From Pseudomonadota bacterium (lineage in GTDB: Bacteria > Pseudomonadota > Gammaproteobacteria > Acidiferrobacterales > Acidiferrobacteraceae): a stretch of DNA of 64,000 bases. The notes under the pieces are model-generated. The model made no database searches. It saw only the letters and a list, made by a program, of their open reading frames with translations, and was not told where the DNA came from. The translations under genes and the position numbers were made by a program. Positions 8,058 through 18,407 of the stretch are shown one piece after another. How positions within the stretch are numbered: position 1 is the first letter of the stretch; each line of letters opens with the position of its first letter. The DNA is taken from contig JAJYGP010000018.1 in assembly GCA_021785035.1 (NCBI GenBank), forward strand, positions 37,279-101,278, written 5' to 3'.

Positions 8058-8807
8058 ATGATCTTCCGACAATGGGTGGAGCCTCTGTCCAGTACCTACA
8101 CCTATCTGCTTGGGTGCGAGGAGACGGGCGAGGCGCTCTTGATCGATCCAGTTCTGCCCGTCTGGGAGCGCGATCTTGCGGCGGTGAAGGGGCTTGGCCT
8201 GCGGCTAACCTATACCGTCGAGACCCATATCCACGCTGATCATATTACCTCGGCCCTGAGACTAAAGCGCGAGGTGGCTAGTCGGATCGCGGTGTCTGGG
8301 GTCGACAAACTCCCGTGCGCAGATGTTGCGCTCTGGGATGGGCAGCCCCTACTCATGGGTTCTGTCACCTTGGTCCCGCTACACACCCCGGGCCACACCG
8401 AGGGTCACTTGGCCTTTGTCGCGGGCGATAAGGTGTTTACCGGAGACGCCCTGCTCATAGACGGCTGTGGTCGAACGGACTTTCAAAACGGGGACGCCGC
8501 CACCTTATACGCGAGCGTTCACAAAAAACTCTTCTCTTTGCCGAGCGATCAATTGGTTTACCCAGGACACGATTATAACGGCAGGCGGGTCTCGACTATC
8601 GGTCAGGAACGTGACCGCAATCCCCGCTTGGGCGGCGAGCGGACCCTGGCGCAGTTCTTGGCCATCATGAATGATCTTCATCTGCCGTACCCGAAATTTA
8701 TTGACTATGCGGTGCCGGGCAACACCGCTTGCGGGGCATGTCCGCCCGAATTGCCGAGTCATTTGCAGCCGTACTGTGATGAGATTCAGCAGAGCAAGCA
8801 AGGTTAA
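8058..8807 (+). CDS. ETHE1-type persulfide dioxygenase (metallo-beta-lactamase fold)
   Basis: Predicted to oxidise glutathione persulfide to sulfite and glutathione, a step in sulfide and sulfane-sulfur handling. The metallo-beta-lactamase signature THIHADH (H57, H59, D61, H62) is followed by HTPGHTEGH, FTGDALLIDGCGRTDFQ and YPGHDYNG. The GCGRTDFQ and GHDYNG elements are characteristic of ETHE1/Blh-type enzymes, where a single iron is bound. At 249 residues it is a one-domain form with no rhodanese. The next gene is a broken DUF442 protein, the partner domain fused to this enzyme in Blh-like proteins. A glyoxalase II role is less likely because the metal-site pattern is of the persulfide type. 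Confidence 0.85.
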   Translation: MIFRQWVEPLSSTYTYLLGCEETGEALLIDPVLPVWERDLAAVKGLGLRLTYTVETHIHADHITSALRLKREVASRIAVSGVDKLPCADVALWDGQPLLMGSVTLVPLHTPGHTEGHLAFVAGDKVFTGDALLIDGCGRTDFQNGDAATLYASVHKKLFSLPSDQLVYPGHDYNGRRVSTIGQERDRNPRLGGERTLAQFLAIMNDLHLPYPKFIDYAVPGNTACGACPPELPSHLQPYCDEIQQSKQG

Positions 8808-8842
8808 TCATTGACCTACAAGAGGCGGTATGAGTTTTTAAA

Positions 8843-9327
8843 ATGACGTCCGATGTATATGTGGGTCCGGCTCCCAGCGAAAAGGATTTGCGGCGTTTCG
8901 CAAGCGAAGGTGTGCGCACGGTTGTGGACTGTCGCGATTCCTCGGAACGCAAGGGCCCCTCGGACACCCCGGCGCTGGCAGCGCCGGCCGGAGTCTGCAC
9001 GGTGTCGTATGTCAACATTCCGGTCCGCGCCTCTCAGCTTTCCGAGGGCGAACTCGAAGAGCTGGGACAGGCTTTGGCCAAGGAGCCCGGACGTTATTTA
9101 TTACACTGTGCCAATGGTCTGCGCGCCGAGGTCATGTCTATCGCAAAGACCGCGATTGATCACCGCTGGGGCCCTTGCAAGCGGCCGAAGAGGCGGTTCG
9201 TCTGGGTCTCCGCTTCGGCGGTCTCCCGCAGCTGAAAGCCGGTGTGGTGCACATGGCGGCCCGTCACGGGGCTACCTGCTCACGAGACCCAATCATGAGG
9301 GGGCAAGTTCCCGGTCCTTCGCCATGA
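8843..9327 (+). pseudogene. DUF442 (Blh-like phosphatase-fold) gene with a frameshift
   Basis: The first frame (8843-9235) encodes a tyrosine-phosphatase-like DUF442 domain with the loop HCANGLR (C89, R94). It then turns into an Arg-rich tail after about residue 108. In the -1 frame the expected C-terminal helices appear at once (LQAAEEAVRLGL, then FGGLPQLKAGV), ending at TGA 9325-9327. Restoring one C in the CCC run at 9172-9174 would give one continuous protein of about 160 residues. So either the gene has lost one base or the assembly has a homopolymer error. It follows the persulfide dioxygenase by 35 bases, and both domains occur fused in Blh proteins. Confidence 0.75.
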
Positions 9328-9467
9328 ACGGCGTCCCAGCTTTATAGGCCCGGGTCGTAGCGGGCCCGGGGGCGGGTCGCTTTTTGGCGTGACCCGAGAC
9401 GCGCCAGGCTAATCTGTGGATAATGAGGGACCTTACCTCGTCTTACATTACTAGGTTTCGCATGTCG

Positions 9468-11945
9468 ATGGATGAACGCTACATGGCAGAACAGGTAGAG
9501 CGGGAGGCGCAGCGCTTTTGGGAGCAGGCGCAGAGCTTCCGGGCTACCGAGGACTCGAGCCGCCCCAAGTTTTACTGCCTGTCAATGTTTCCTTATCCGT
9601 CCGGACGCCTGCATATGGGACATGTCCGCAATTACACCCTGGGCGATGTCATCAGCCGCTGTCGGCGCATGCAGGGCTTTAACGTTCTACAGCCCATGGG
9701 TTGGGATGCGTTCGGTTTGCCGGCCGAGAACGCCGCGGTTCAGAACGGTGTCGCTCCGGCGCAGTGGACCTACGCCAATATCAGCTACATGCGCGATCAA
9801 TTGAAGCGCCTCGGATTCGCCTATGACTGGAGCCGAGAGATCGCGACCTGCCGCCCCGAGTATTATCGATGGGAGCAATGGTTTTTTACCCGGCTTTACC
9901 GCAAGGGTCTTGCCTACCGGGCGACGGCGCCCGTGAACTGGTGTCCCAAAGACCAAACGGTGCTCGCCAACGAACAGGTGATAGATGGTCGCTGTTGGCG
10001 CTGCGACACCGTGGTCGAGCGCCGGGAAATCCCTCAATGGTTTTTGCGGATCACGCAGTACGCAGATGAGTTGCTGGCAGACCTCTCGAATTTGCCAGGT
10101 TGGCCGGAACGCGTGGCGACCATGCAAAAAAATTGGATCGGGCGTTCGGAAGGGGTCGAGATCCGATTCGAGGTCAATGGCTACGGTCCGCTTACGGTGT
10201 TTACCACCCGACCAGATACCCTAATGGGTGTCACGTATCTCGCCGTGGCCGCTGAACATCCCTTGGCTACAGCGGCCACGGCCGGGCGCGCGGAACTGCT
10301 TCGCTTTCGGGACGAATGTCGCTTGAGTCAGACTGCCGAAGCGGCGTTTGAAACCATGGAGAAGCGTGGCGTCGACACGGGCTTACGCGCTACTCACCCC
10401 TTGACCGGGGCCGAGTTACCCGTTTACGCCGCCAATTTCGTTTTGATGTCCTATGGCGAGGGCGCGGTCATGGCGGTGCCGGCCCACGACGAACGGGATT
10501 TCGCGTTTGCGCGGCGCTATGCCTTACCGGTTTCTCCTGTGATTATGCCTCTGGATTTCGCGGGTGATCCTGAGGCCCTCGTGACGGATGCGGCCTATAC
10601 TGGCCCCGGCCGCATGGTGAATTCGGGGGCCTTTACGGGGCTTCCCTCGGAGGAGGCACGGGCGCGCATCACCGAGGTCTTGGAGCGGAAGGGAGTAGGG
10701 ACCCGGCGGGTCCATTTTCGGCTCCGGGATTGGGGTGTGTCGCGCCAGCGTTACTGGGGTACCCCCATCCCGATGATTCATTGTCCCCATTGCGGTATCG
10801 TTCCGGTCCCGGATCGGGATCTCCCGGTGCGTTTGCCCGAAGACGTCGTGATCACTCAGAGTGCGTCGCCGCTCAAGGGCCGGCCAGATTTTTTGCACGC
10901 CACTTGCCCAGACTGCGGCGGGCCCGCCGAGCGCGAGACCGATACCTTCGACACCTTCATGGAGTCTTCCTGGTACTACGCCCGCTATTGTGCGCAAGAC
11001 AACGACCACGCGATGCTAGATGCGCGCGTCGGCCATTGGCTGCCGGTCGATCAGTATATTGGGGGCATCGAACACGCCATCCTGCACTTGTTGTATGCCC
11101 GATTTTTTAACAAGCTTTTGCGCGATGAGGGATTGGTGAGTGGCGGGGAACCCTTTGTCCGACTCCTGACGCAGGGCATGGTCTTAAAAGACGGCAGCAA
11201 GATGTCGAAATCCAAGGGCAATACCGTTGATCCGCAAGCTCTCATCGATCAGTATGGCGCCGACACCGCCCGGCTTTTCATGATGTTCGCGGCCCCGCCC
11301 GAGCAGTCGCTCGAGTGGAACGATGAGGCGGTGGCCGGCGCCCATCGATTCTTGAAGCGTTTGTGGGCATTGGCCAAATCCATAGAAGGCCTCCCGAAAC
11401 CCGCGACCAAGACCGCGAGCGCGGACCATACGGCCGTCCGTGGCCAAATCCACATCCTAGTCGACCAAGCCGTGCGCGACTACGAGCGTTATCACTTCAA
11501 TACCGTTGTCGCCGCGTGCATGAGCGTGGTGAACCTACTCCAGAAGCTTCTGGAAGAGCCGGCCTCGGAGTCGTCCGTCGGGCTCTTACGCGAAGGCCTG
11601 AGCTTCGTGCTCCGTTTGTTGGCGCCCATTGTCCCGCACATTACTCATGTTCTTTGGGGTACGCTCGGGCTTGGGGACGGTGCGGTGATCGACGCCCCCT
11701 GGCCGGAGGTGGATCCGGCGGCCTTGCGCCAGGACGTGGTGCGTCTGGTGGTGCAGGTCAACGGTAAGCGCCGCGGCGAGATCGTAGTCCCCGTGCATAG
11801 CGACACAGCGGAGATTGAAGAACGCGCTCTGCGCGATGAGGCGGTGTCGAGGTCCCTCGAAGGCAAGTCGGTGACTAAGGTTGTGGTGGTGCCGGGCCGT
11901 CTCATTAATATCGTGGCGGCCACGACCACCACCACACTGCCGTGA
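9468..11945 (+). CDS. leuS: leucyl-tRNA synthetase
   Basis: A class I aminoacyl-tRNA synthetase charging tRNA-Leu. The HIGH motif is HMGH (residues 49-52, in [16 protein letters not shown]). The KMSKS loop is present near residue 580. The CP1 editing domain (about 220-415) includes the segment [20 protein letters not shown]. The 825 residues are slightly shorter than the E. coli enzyme. The frame is open from 9423, but ATG 9468 ([11 protein letters not shown]) matches where family members begin; ATG 9462 is an alternative, and no start has a strong ribosome-binding site. lptE and holA follow, as in many gammaproteobacteria. Confidence 0.97.
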   Translation: MDERYMAEQVEREAQRFWEQAQSFRATEDSSRPKFYCLSMFPYPSGRLHMGHVRNYTLGDVISRCRRMQGFNVLQPMGWDAFGLPAENAAVQNGVAPAQWTYANISYMRDQLKRLGFAYDWSREIATCRPEYYRWEQWFFTRLYRKGLAYRATAPVNWCPKDQTVLANEQVIDGRCWRCDTVVERREIPQWFLRITQYADELLADLSNLPGWPERVATMQKNWIGRSEGVEIRFEVNGYGPLTVFTTRPDTLMGVTYLAVAAEHPLATAATAGRAELLRFRDECRLSQTAEAAFETMEKRGVDTGLRATHPLTGAELPVYAANFVLMSYGEGAVMAVPAHDERDFAFARRYALPVSPVIMPLDFAGDPEALVTDAAYTGPGRMVNSGAFTGLPSEEARARITEVLERKGVGTRRVHFRLRDWGVSRQRYWGTPIPMIHCPHCGIVPVPDRDLPVRLPEDVVITQSASPLKGRPDFLHATCPDCGGPAERETDTFDTFMESSWYYARYCAQDNDHAMLDARVGHWLPVDQYIGGIEHAILHLLYARFFNKLLRDEGLVSGGEPFVRLLTQGMVLKDGSKMSKSKGNTVDPQALIDQYGADTARLFMMFAAPPEQSLEWNDEAVAGAHRFLKRLWALAKSIEGLPKPATKTASADHTAVRGQIHILVDQAVRDYERYHFNTVVAACMSVVNLLQKLLEEPASESSVGLLREGLSFVLRLLAPIVPHITHVLWGTLGLGDGAVIDAPWPEVDPAALRQDVVRLVVQVNGKRRGEIVVPVHSDTAEIEERALRDEAVSRSLEGKSVTKVVVVPGRLINIVAATTTTTLP

Positions 11946-12022
11946 CGCGCGCCGACGCCTGGTCGGATAAGAAAGAGGCCAGTTATGAGCCACGCGATGT
12001 CGGAACAGAGGGGTTGGCCCTG

Positions 12023-12589
12023 ATGCGCGGCCTTCTTCGGTCACAGCCGTCGCAAGCGCGCCTTAATCGCCGCTCGCTCGTTTTTGTGGCGCTCTCCCTG
12101 ATATTGGGCGGCTGCGGTTTTCATTTGCGCACCGCCTCCGAGTTTGCCCTGCCGCCGGCTTTATCAGTCGTGCGGGTGACCATGCCGGCAAACAGCCTCA
12201 AGTATCCCGGCTTGGTTCTGGCGGTGAGGCGGGCCCTTCTTGATCGCGGCGTCACAGTTGTTGACAAGGGTAACGTGCCTTCGGTCACCTTGTTGAGCGA
12301 AACCTTGACGCCCCTCATCGTTACCATCAATAGCAATGGCGGGGCGACCGCCTATCTGCTCGACTACGAGGCCACCTTTAGTCTCCAGGGTCCGCATGGG
12401 CGGACGCTTATCTCGCCTAGCACCGTACGGGTACAGCGCGAGTATAGCTTTGACCCCCTGAACATCCTGGCCATGGCGCGCGAGCAGACCTATTTAGAAA
12501 AGCGGATGCGCATTGCCGCCGCTCGCCAGATCGTCTGGCGACTCTCGACCTTTAGGCCAGCGGCTCAGACGGCTCGCCATGCGCCTTAA
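12023..12589 (+). CDS. lptE: LPS-assembly lipoprotein LptE
   Basis: LptE is the outer-membrane lipoprotein that plugs and helps fold LptD for lipopolysaccharide insertion. A signal peptide ends in the lipobox LGGC (Cys31), followed by GFHLR, the classic start of mature LptE. The rest shows the alternating strand pattern of the family (ALSVVRVTMPANS, TAYLLDYEATFSL). An earlier in-frame GTG at 11942 overlaps the leuS stop but would place an implausible charged stretch before the signal peptide. ATG 12023, with AGAGGGG upstream, is preferred and gives 188 residues. The 3' end overlaps holA by 11 bases. Confidence 0.9.
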   Translation: MRGLLRSQPSQARLNRRSLVFVALSLILGGCGFHLRTASEFALPPALSVVRVTMPANSLKYPGLVLAVRRALLDRGVTVVDKGNVPSVTLLSETLTPLIVTINSNGGATAYLLDYEATFSLQGPHGRTLISPSTVRVQREYSFDPLNILAMAREQTYLEKRMRIAAARQIVWRLSTFRPAAQTARHAP

Positions 12590-13580
12590 ATTTGAGGACT
12601 TAAGCGCCCGCGCCCGCGATCTCCGAAAGGCTTACCTTATCTGCGGGGACGAACCATTTTTAGTCGAGGAGGCCGTGACCCACATCGTTCGCGTGGCTGA
12701 GGCGCACGGGGTGTCTGATCGCCAACGTTTTTCCCTTGAGGCGGGCTTTTCTTGGCCACAGTTTCGCCAGACCCTGGCGTCGCCTTCGCTTTTCGCGCCC
12801 CGCAGCCTCTATGAACTGCGGGTGCGAGAGGGACGCGAGGCCTTGGGACGCGAGTTGCTGGCCTGCTTGCCGCTCCTGAGCGTCGATGCCATTTTATTGG
12901 TCGTGACCGGGGCCTTGGAGCGCTCAAGCCTCAAGGCGGAATGGGTGGAGACCTTCGCCGAACAAGGCCATGTCGTGACGCTCACGGCATTCGAGGGTGA
13001 GCGCTTAGTGGGCTGGGTGCGGCAACGATTACGGGAGGCGGGGATCCGGGACGAAGACATCGCCGCGCGTATCGCCTACTACGCCGAAGGAAATATGGGC
13101 GCCGCCTCGGATGCTATTATGCGTCTTAAGGACGATCCGAAGCGGGATTTGGCAGCCCTGTCCGACATTATGGGTGACGAGGCCCGATTTGATGTTTTTG
13201 CCGTGACCGATGCCGCTCTTAAGGGGGATTTGGCCTTGACTCACCGCTATGTGCGCCGCTTGCGTGCCGAAGCGCGAGATCCGATACTGATGTCATGGGC
13301 TTTGGCTCGTGAGGTACGGGTGTTGGTGAAAGTGGTGGCGGCGCAAGCCAAGAACGGGGCTTTGACGGAGATCTTCCGGCGCGAGCGGGTGTGGGCGGCC
13401 CGCCAAGGTTTGCTCACCTCGGCCGCGAAGCGTCTCTCGCAAGCCACATTGCGGCGTCTGCTTTTGGGTTGCGCGCGACTTGATCGCGTCAATAAGGGGC
13501 GCGCCGATGGCGATTCCTGGTTGCTTATCGAGACAATTGCATTAGCGCTCGCCGGAATGCCGGCTGAGGGTGGTTTATGA
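12579..13580 (+). CDS. holA: DNA polymerase III subunit delta
   Basis: The delta subunit of the clamp loader opens the beta sliding clamp. The segment [16 protein letters not shown] (about residues 18-33) is the conserved start of domain I. The remainder is helical, with the collar-domain region at the end. The product is 333 residues, close to the E. coli protein. The start ATG 12579 lies inside the end of lptE; open sequence upstream belongs to the overlapping gene. It overlaps proA by 4 bases (ATGA). The lptE-holA-(proA)-nadD-rsfS-rlmH order supports the call. Confidence 0.93.
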   Translation: MRLKFEDLSARARDLRKAYLICGDEPFLVEEAVTHIVRVAEAHGVSDRQRFSLEAGFSWPQFRQTLASPSLFAPRSLYELRVREGREALGRELLACLPLLSVDAILLVVTGALERSSLKAEWVETFAEQGHVVTLTAFEGERLVGWVRQRLREAGIRDEDIAARIAYYAEGNMGAASDAIMRLKDDPKRDLAALSDIMGDEARFDVFAVTDAALKGDLALTHRYVRRLRAEARDPILMSWALAREVRVLVKVVAAQAKNGALTEIFRRERVWAARQGLLTSAAKRLSQATLRRLLLGCARLDRVNKGRADGDSWLLIETIALALAGMPAEGGL

Positions 13581-14857
13581 AGGCTGGGTTGACGCCGGTT
13601 GTCGATGTGGGCGTGTCTTTGGAGGGATTGGGCAGGGAGGCGCGAGCCGCCGCTCCGGCGCTTGCGCGCGCGACCACCGGGACCAAGAACGCAGCCTTAC
13701 TGGCCGCCGCCCGATTCGTGCGCGAACGCGCCGAAGACATCAAGCGCGCGAACGAGGGCGACGTCCGAGCCGCCCGCGCAGCCGGCCTCGAGGCCTCCTT
13801 GATCGACCGCCTGATCCTAACCGATCAGCGCATAGACCAGATGGTCCAAGGACTTTTGGAGATCGCGGCCCTGCCCGATCCGGTGGGCGAGATCTCAGGC
13901 CTTGCTATGCGCCCTTCGGGCATCCAGGTAGGACGCATGCGGGTGCCGCTCGGGGTCATCGGGATCATCTATGAGTCGCGGCCCAATGTCACAGCCGATG
14001 CCGCGGGTCTGTGTTTGAAGTCGGGGAACGCCGTGATTCTGCGCGGTGGTTCCGAGGCAGCGCTCTCCAATAGCGCGATCGGGGCGTGTCTGCGCGATGG
14101 CCTGGCCCACGCGGGCCTACCGAGGGGTGCTTTGGGGCTTGTTGAAACGACGGATCGGGCCGCCGTCTCCTATATGCTGGGTATGAATCACGTTCTCGAT
14201 TTATTGATTCCGCGCGGCGGCAAGGGTCTCGTGGAACTTGTCAGTGCCCAGGCGCGCATGCCGGTCCTAAAGCACCTGCATGGCATTTGCCACGTCTATA
14301 TCGATACCGAGGCGGACGCCGAAAAGGCGGTGGCGGTGGCGGTCAATGCCAAAACCCAGCGTTACGGCACCTGCAATACCATGGAGACCTTACTGATGGC
14401 CGAGTCGCGGGCCGAGGAACTTTTGCCACGCTTGGCAAAGGCGTACCGCGAGCATGGCGTGGAATTACGGGGCTGTGCAGAGACTCGGAAGTGGATATCC
14501 GACGCCACTGTGGCTACGGACAAGGACTGGGATACCGAGTATCTGGCGCCCATCCTTTCGATTCGTGTGGTGGCGGGGCTCGATGAGGCCATGGACCATA
14601 TCGCCCGTTACGGTTCCCATCACACGGATGCGATCGTGACCGAGAACTGGACCCATGCCCAGCGCTTTTTGCGCGAAGTGGATTCGAGCTCGGTGATGGT
14701 GAATGCCTCGACGCGGTTTGCCGATGGTTTCGAATACGGTTTGGGTGCTGAGATCGGCATTAGTACCGATAAGCTCCATGCCCGCGGACCGGTGGGACTT
14801 GAGGGTCTCACCTCACAGAAATTCATTGTGTGGGGTGACGGGCATATCCGCGCCTAG
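13577..14857 (+). CDS. proA: gamma-glutamyl phosphate reductase
   Basis: Second step of proline synthesis: NADPH-dependent reduction of gamma-glutamyl phosphate to glutamate semialdehyde. It belongs to the aldehyde dehydrogenase superfamily. Visible markers are [27 protein letters not shown] (cofactor region, about 131-157), ILRGGSEA and the catalytic cysteine in [13 protein letters not shown]. At 426 residues it is full length. It starts inside the end of holA (ATGA overlap) and is followed 7 bases later by nadD. No proB is in the window. Confidence 0.96.
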   Translation: MKAGLTPVVDVGVSLEGLGREARAAAPALARATTGTKNAALLAAARFVRERAEDIKRANEGDVRAARAAGLEASLIDRLILTDQRIDQMVQGLLEIAALPDPVGEISGLAMRPSGIQVGRMRVPLGVIGIIYESRPNVTADAAGLCLKSGNAVILRGGSEAALSNSAIGACLRDGLAHAGLPRGALGLVETTDRAAVSYMLGMNHVLDLLIPRGGKGLVELVSAQARMPVLKHLHGICHVYIDTEADAEKAVAVAVNAKTQRYGTCNTMETLLMAESRAEELLPRLAKAYREHGVELRGCAETRKWISDATVATDKDWDTEYLAPILSIRVVAGLDEAMDHIARYGSHHTDAIVTENWTHAQRFLREVDSSSVMVNASTRFADGFEYGLGAEIGISTDKLHARGPVGLEGLTSQKFIVWGDGHIRA

Positions 14858-14864
14858 GAAGACC

Positions 14865-15500
14865 ATGGTGGGGGTATTCGGGGGCACCTTTGATCCCGTG
14901 CACTGCGGCCATCTCGCGGTTGCCCAGGCCCTGATGGAGGCCTTGCCGCTTGCGCGCATGGTGTTCGTTCCGGCGGCCCGCCCGCCCCATCGGCCGCCGC
15001 CATCGGCCGCGGCCGACCATAGGCTCGCTATGTTGCGTCTGGCTGTGGGTTCTGATCCACGCTTTGTTGTAGATGAGTGCGAGTATGAGCGCGAAGGCCC
15101 GTCCTACATGGTCGACACGCTGGCGACTCTCCGTACCCGTTATGGAGCGCCGCTCGCGCTGGTTTTGGGGATGGACGCCTTTCTCGGTTTACCGACTTGG
15201 CATAGGTGGCGACGAGTCCTCGGTCTTGCCCATGTCATCATTGTCAAACGCCCCGGCTGGGATGTTCCTTTGCCCGCGTGGGTCAGGCCCCATGTGCAGG
15301 AACGGGGAGAGCTTTTGCTTCGGGCCGACGCCGGCCTTGCGTTCATCTTAGCGACTACCGAGCGCCCAGAATCGGCAACCGCGCTGCGCCAGGCCTTGGA
15401 GGAGGGCTCGGTCCCCAGAGCTTGGTTGCCCCCAGAAATTCCGCCTTATATTCAGAGCCACGGGCTCTACCGGAGATCAGCGGGACATGACGAAGTGTGA
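14865..15500 (+). CDS. nadD: nicotinate-nucleotide adenylyltransferase
   Basis: Makes deamido-NAD from nicotinate mononucleotide and ATP. The nucleotidyltransferase signature GGTFDPVHCGH lies at residues 5-15, and the C-terminal ATP-binding segment reads ESATALRQAL, a variant of the usual (I)SST-x-(I/L)R. There are 211 residues. The frame is open further upstream inside proA, but ATG 14865 with TAGGAAG before it gives the normal N-terminus. Its 3' end overlaps rsfS by 14 bases, an arrangement that couples the two. Confidence 0.95.
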   Translation: MVGVFGGTFDPVHCGHLAVAQALMEALPLARMVFVPAARPPHRPPPSAAADHRLAMLRLAVGSDPRFVVDECEYEREGPSYMVDTLATLRTRYGAPLALVLGMDAFLGLPTWHRWRRVLGLAHVIIVKRPGWDVPLPAWVRPHVQERGELLLRADAGLAFILATTERPESATALRQALEEGSVPRAWLPPEIPPYIQSHGLYRRSAGHDEV

Positions 15501-15846
15501 TTTGATACGAGATGCGTTAGATGAGGCCAAGGCCGAAGACGTCGTGGTGCTCGACGTTCGGATGCTGACCGATATCGCCGATTATATGATCATTGCAAGC
15601 GGGACCTCGACGCGGCATGTCGCCTCGACCGGCCGCAAGGTCGACGATCTTCTCCGCGAGCATGGTCATAAGTCGCAAGGGATGGAAGGCCTGGGTGGTG
15701 GGGAGTGGGTTTTGATCGATTTTGGCGATGTGATCGTGCATGTCATGCACCCCACGACACGCGCCTTTTACGCCCTTGAGAAGTTGTGGTCGGAAGAATT
15801 CGGCAGCCAAGGTGCACAAAGGCGCGAAAGTCGGCCGCGTCGCTGA
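15487..15846 (+). CDS. rsfS: ribosome silencing factor RsfS
   Basis: RsfS binds uL14 on the large ribosomal subunit and blocks subunit joining in poor conditions. Family features are the DVVVLDVRMLTDIADYMIIASG segment (about 18-39), STRHVASTGRKVDDLL and GEWVLIDFGDVIVHVMHPTTRAFYALEKLW in the second half. At 119 residues it is normal in size. It starts inside nadD, and its stop overlaps the start of rlmH. The basic tail after LW is variable in the family. Confidence 0.95.
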   Translation: MTKCDLIRDALDEAKAEDVVVLDVRMLTDIADYMIIASGTSTRHVASTGRKVDDLLREHGHKSQGMEGLGGGEWVLIDFGDVIVHVMHPTTRAFYALEKLWSEEFGSQGAQRRESRPRR

Positions 15847-16322
15847 TGGCGATGCGGCTCTTGGCGGTGGGCACACGCATGCCGGCCTGGGTGACTGCCG
15901 GCTATCAGGAGTACGCGCGCCGACTTTCTGGTCCCTATCGGTTGGATTTGACCGAGATCGTCCCGTCGCGGTGGACGAAGTCTGCAGACTTCGGGCGCTT
16001 AAAGCGGGAGGAGGGGGAGCGCTTGCTTGCGGCATTACCGAGCACGCCGTTCGTGGTGGCTCTCGATGCCCGGGGGCGCATGCGTTCGAGCGAGGCCCTG
16101 GCGCGGGATTTGGGTACTTGGCTTGCGACCGGGCAGTCAGTGGCTTTCCTGGTGGGTGGCGCTGAGGGCCTTGCCGATGCCTGCCTGGAGGCGGCGGCCG
16201 AACGCTGGTCGCTGTCCCCTCTGATCCTCCCGCACGCCCTCGTACGAGTGGTGGTGGCCGAGCAGCTCTATCGCGCGTACAGCTTTTTGACAGGACAACC
16301 CTACCACCGAGGTTCCGATTGA
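15846..16322 (+). CDS. rlmH: 23S rRNA pseudouridine-1915 N3-methyltransferase RlmH
   Basis: A SPOUT methyltransferase acting on pseudouridine 1915 of helix 69 in the assembled 70S ribosome. The N-terminus MRLLAVGTRMPAWV, the central FLVGGAEGL (SAM-binding knot) and the C-terminal LPHALVRVVVAEQLYRAYS with PYHRG are all typical. ATG 15846 overlaps the rsfS stop (TGATG) and gives 158 residues; ATG 15852 would give 156 and is equally possible. A TTGA overlap joins it to maf. Confidence 0.95.
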   Translation: MAMRLLAVGTRMPAWVTAGYQEYARRLSGPYRLDLTEIVPSRWTKSADFGRLKREEGERLLAALPSTPFVVALDARGRMRSSEALARDLGTWLATGQSVAFLVGGAEGLADACLEAAAERWSLSPLILPHALVRVVVAEQLYRAYSFLTGQPYHRGSD

Positions 16323-16888
16323 TCTATCTCGCGTCCACATCACCGCGCCGATCCGCGCTTCTTACGCAGATCGGGGTTTCGTTCATGGTCCTCTCGCCGG
16401 ATATCGACGAGGCCATGGCGGCGGACGAGGGAATTTTTCCCTATGTACGGCGCATGGCGCGAGAGAAGGTTTTGGCGGGACAGGCCGAATGTCGGCAGCG
16501 AGCCTTGCCGGCTGCCCCGCTTTTGGGCGCTGACACGGTTGTGGTGATCGACGGGGATATCCTTCCTAAGCCTTTGAATCTCGACGAAGCACGTTCCCAG
16601 CTCCAGCGCTTATCGGGGCGCGCGCATCTTGTGCATACTGCTGTGTGTCTCATGGGGCGTTCCTTGCATGAGACGGTGTCGACCACTGTTGTGACCTTTA
16701 AGGTTGTGAGCGATGCTGAGATTGAGGCCTATTGCACCACGGGCGAGCCTTTGGGAAAGGCCGGCAGTTACGCCATTCAGGGGCAAGGGGCGCTCTTCGT
16801 AAGTGGGCTCGTCGGCAGCTATTCGGGGGTGGTCGGCTTGCCGCTTTATGAGTGCGGACAAGTCTTGCGTGCCGAGGGGGTATTGTGA
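16319..16888 (+). CDS. maf: Maf-type nucleoside triphosphate pyrophosphatase
   Basis: House-cleaning pyrophosphatase for non-canonical or excess nucleotides, of the dTTP/UTP (YhdE) subgroup by its position next to rng. Motifs are IYLASTSPRRSALL at the N-terminus, LLGADTVVVIDG in the middle and GKAGSYAIQGQGALFV near residue 145-160. The protein has 189 residues. The start is TTG 16319, overlapping the rlmH stop; no other start would keep the essential ASTSPRR motif. The 3' end overlaps rng (GTGA). Confidence 0.94.
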   Translation: MIYLASTSPRRSALLTQIGVSFMVLSPDIDEAMAADEGIFPYVRRMAREKVLAGQAECRQRALPAAPLLGADTVVVIDGDILPKPLNLDEARSQLQRLSGRAHLVHTAVCLMGRSLHETVSTTVVTFKVVSDAEIEAYCTTGEPLGKAGSYAIQGQGALFVSGLVGSYSGVVGLPLYECGQVLRAEGVL

Positions 16889-18318
16889 GCGAGGAAATAC
16901 TGATTAATGTGACCCCGCAAGAAACCCGCGTCGCCGTAGTCGAGAACGGTGTGTTGCAGGAGGTCCATATCGAACGAGCCACCCACCGAGGTCTCGTGGG
17001 TAACATTTACAAGGGCCGAGTGTCGCGTTTCCTGCCGGGCATGCAGGCGGCCTTTGTCGATATCGGGCTCGACCGGGCGGCGTTTTTGCAAACGGCGGAG
17101 ATGAAGGGTGCGGAGGGCGGCGCCTCGGCAGCGCTTGTCGAGGGTCAGGATATTGTCGTGCAGGTGGTCAAGGATCCGATCGGCAGCAAGGGCGCGCGGC
17201 TGACCACGCAAATCAGCTTACCGGCCCGCTACGTCGTGTACATGCCTGGCAGCGACCATATCGGTATCTCACAAAAGATTGATAACGAAGAGGAACGCGA
17301 ACGACTGCGCGCCGCTGTGCGGGCTGCGATGGGCGAGGAGCCGGGCGGACTGATTTTGCGGACCATGGCCGAGCAGGTCAGCGAAGAGGAACTCAAAAGG
17401 GATATCCGCTATCTGCGTAAGCTCTGGCTGCGGCTTTCCGAGCGTCTCGCCCGGGCCGAGAGCCGTGGGCTTATGCATGAGGACTTTTCCTTGGCCCTGC
17501 GCGCCATGCGCGACCTGGTGCGCGATAACGTCGAGACGGTGCGCATCGACTCGCGAGAGACCTATTACAAGGCCTTTGAGTTTGCCTCTGAGTTCGTCCC
17601 CGAGGTCGCTCCGCGGATCGAGTACTATCCGGGAGAGCGCCCGATTTTTGATCTCTACTCGGTCGAGGATGAGATTAAGCGTGCTCTCGAGGCCCGCGTT
17701 TTGCTCAAATCTGGCGGCTATCTTGTGATCGACCAGACCGAGGCCATGACGACCGTCGACGTCAATACCGGAACCTACGTTGGCCGCCGCAACCTCGAAG
17801 AGACGCTCTTTAAGACCAACCTCGAGGCGGCTCATGCGATCGCGCGCCAACTTCGTTTGCGCAATCTCGGTGGGATGATCATCGTCGATTTTATTGACAT
17901 GGTGGATGCGGAACATAAGCGCCAAGTGCTGCGCGCCCTAGAGCGCGCCTTGGCCCACGATCGTGTGAAGGTCTCGGTGGCCGATATGTCGTCTTTAGGC
18001 TTGGTTGAGATTACGCGCAAGAGGACCCGGGAAAGCCTCGAGCATTTACTGTGCGAGCCCTGCCCGGCGTGTAAGGGGCGGGGTATGTTAAAGACCGCCG
18101 AGACCGTGAGCTATGAGATTTTTCGCGAGATCCTGCGCGAGGCTAGGCAGTTCGGCACGGACCAGTATCTCGTTGTCGCCTCCCAGGCGGTGGTCGACCG
18201 GCTTTTAGATGACCAGGCCCAAAGCCTCGCCAACCTTCAGAAGTTTATCGGCAAGCCGATCCATTTGCAGGTGGAGCCGTTCTACAATCAAGAAGAATTC
18301 GACGTTGTTTTGATTTAG
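16885..18318 (+). CDS. rng: ribonuclease G
   Basis: Endoribonuclease of the RNase E/G family, involved in 16S rRNA 5' maturation and mRNA turnover. The S1 domain (about residues 35-120, GNIYKGRVSRFLPGMQAAFVD) is followed by the catalytic domain with TTVDVNTGTYVG and GGMIIVDFIDM. The zinc-link CPACKG is at about residue 393. The protein ends at 477 residues without the long scaffold of RNase E, so RNase G is the call. GTG 16885 overlaps the maf stop and has GAGGGGG before it. maf-rng-yhdP-nit-tldD is a conserved order. Confidence 0.96.
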   Translation: MSEEILINVTPQETRVAVVENGVLQEVHIERATHRGLVGNIYKGRVSRFLPGMQAAFVDIGLDRAAFLQTAEMKGAEGGASAALVEGQDIVVQVVKDPIGSKGARLTTQISLPARYVVYMPGSDHIGISQKIDNEEERERLRAAVRAAMGEEPGGLILRTMAEQVSEEELKRDIRYLRKLWLRLSERLARAESRGLMHEDFSLALRAMRDLVRDNVETVRIDSRETYYKAFEFASEFVPEVAPRIEYYPGERPIFDLYSVEDEIKRALEARVLLKSGGYLVIDQTEAMTTVDVNTGTYVGRRNLEETLFKTNLEAAHAIARQLRLRNLGGMIIVDFIDMVDAEHKRQVLRALERALAHDRVKVSVADMSSLGLVEITRKRTRESLEHLLCEPCPACKGRGMLKTAETVSYEIFREILREARQFGTDQYLVVASQAVVDRLLDDQAQSLANLQKFIGKPIHLQVEPFYNQEEFDVVLI

Positions 18319-18407
18319 ATGGTGACTTACAGGCAAGGGATCGCGGGTTACTCGAGACTGCCAAAGCGGCTCTGTTTAGCTGGCTTCTCTTGCGGCACAA
18401 TGCCCAT

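Noticed and set aside
8058..8807. glyoxalase II
   Set aside because: The GCGRTDFQ and GHDYNG elements and the neighbouring DUF442 gene fit ETHE1/Blh-type persulfide dioxygenases better.
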